Of a stretch of 64,000 nt of DNA, positions 63,306 to 64,000 are shown piece by piece; the stretch's first letter is position 1, and the number at the start of each line of letters is the position of its first letter. The stretch is taken from contig OX621255.1 of NCBI GenBank assembly GCA_951640165.1, positions 5,022,001 through 5,086,000 of the forward strand. The letters run 5' to 3'. The notes below the pieces were generated by a model, which was not told the DNA's origin, ran no database searches, and saw only the letters and a program-made list of their open reading frames with translations. Origin of the DNA: Pseudoips prasinana. Lineage: Eukaryota; Arthropoda; Insecta; Lepidoptera; Nolidae. Position numbers and translations under genes: made by a program.

Positions 63306-63520
63306 ATTAGTTTATCATCACCAGCCTGATGTCGTTCACTGCTGAACATAGGCCTCCCGTAATGGTTTTTTAATATTGCCGTGTTTGCCGTAGTCACCAT
63401 GCATGCGAGTTGGCGACCGCAATTAGGTAGTAGACACACACCTGGTGTATCACTCAGTCGCCTTTTAAGACACCCACGGGATGGTATGGGGTGGCTCTGT
63501 TATTCTTTCTGTCCGGGTGA
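63306..63520 (-). repeat. Family F long form
   Basis: CATCACCAGCCTGATGTCGT, CACTGCTGAACATAGGCC, ACACCCACGGGATGGTATGG. Confidence 0.62.
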
Positions 63521-63541
63521 GAGATAGTTATACATATCTAC

Positions 63542-63697
63542 TATACTCACGCCTATCTCCCAGAGGAGTAGGCAGAGACAACGGACTTTCATTTGCCACG
63601 ATCCTTGCACACCTATTTCGCTTCGTTTACTGACATTATATTATTCATCGCCGGTTTAGGGTACTTCTGACCTGACCTTTCTTCAGTACGTCTCCGA
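63542..63697 (-). mobile_element. LINE 3'-end fragment
   Basis: ACTCACGCCTATCTCCCAGA, GGTAGGCAGAGACAACGG-like text, CGGTTTAGGGTACTTCTGAC. 63700-64000 shows nothing further. Confidence 0.6.
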
Positions 63698-64000
63698 TAG
63701 ATAGATAGACAGATATACATATTACATTAAATTACTAAAAAGTTGTTAGAACCGCGAGCACATGTGTAATATACGTAGATGTGTAAGTTTCTATATTTAT
63801 TATTCAATGCTCAATGGTGCAACAATGGCTGAACAAATTTTAACACACAACTAGTTTATTACTAAGTATAACTAAAACAGGATGAAAAAAACAAGTGTGC
63901 ACAACCACACGACTGAATTAAAACGTAGATGCTATGAGAGACAGAGAGAAAGAAAATGTTTGATCGCACCTCTTGCCCCTACAGTAATAATAATATCTCG

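Overview
The window looks like nuclear DNA of a lepidopteran (moth or butterfly). It is AT-rich and intron-dense, and it is packed with short dispersed repeats of kinds I associate with Lepidoptera: several tRNA-headed SINE families, Helitron-like elements ending in CTAGT, the GGCCAAGTGCGAGTCGG repeat, MITEs, and LINE/pogo remnants. The species call is inference. No rRNA, CRISPR or prokaryotic feature is present.

The one gene I can call with confidence is on the + strand. Seven coding exons (5817-51524) have matching GT-AG splice sites and compatible phases. They encode the C-terminal 393 residues of a coiled-coil protein that aligns, from remembered family sequence, with BICD family-like cargo adapter (BICDL1/BICDR-1; Drosophila BicDR), a dynein-dynactin adapter. 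The 5' exons, including the dynein-binding CC1 box, must lie upstream of base 1. The stop codon is at 51522-51524. Introns are 1.6, 5.2, 14.1, 22.3, 1.1 and 0.2 kb, and nearly all repeats up to 51.4 kb sit in them.

Region by region: 1-5.8 kb is 5' intron with SINEs. 5.2-7.2 kb holds a direct duplication flanking the first visible exon. 8.9-10.5 kb has a coding-like minus-strand region resembling a broken large lipid transfer protein (MTP-like) gene nested in intron 2. 10.6-11.05 kb is a foldback element. 13-27 kb is SINE/MITE-rich. 28.2-29.1 kb has a tandem duplication and a nine-copy 55-bp minisatellite. 30-48.6 kb (the 22-kb intron) is a mosaic of nested elements and long hairpins. 49.8-51.5 kb has the last three exons. 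Beyond the 3' UTR, 52-64 kb is intergenic: AT-rich DNA, then a minus-strand Jockey/CR1-like LINE remnant whose 3' UTR is interrupted by a 1.8-kb pogo/Tigger-like element, then further nested SINEs.

The most unusual observations are the possible nested antisense lipid-transfer-protein relic, the pogo-like element with many repeated TTTCATTG motifs and a duplicated subterminal block, several near-perfect long hairpins, and insertion-in-insertion cases with clear target-site duplications that give relative ages. I found no convincing novel molecular system. Family assignments rest on reading and memory, not on database searches.
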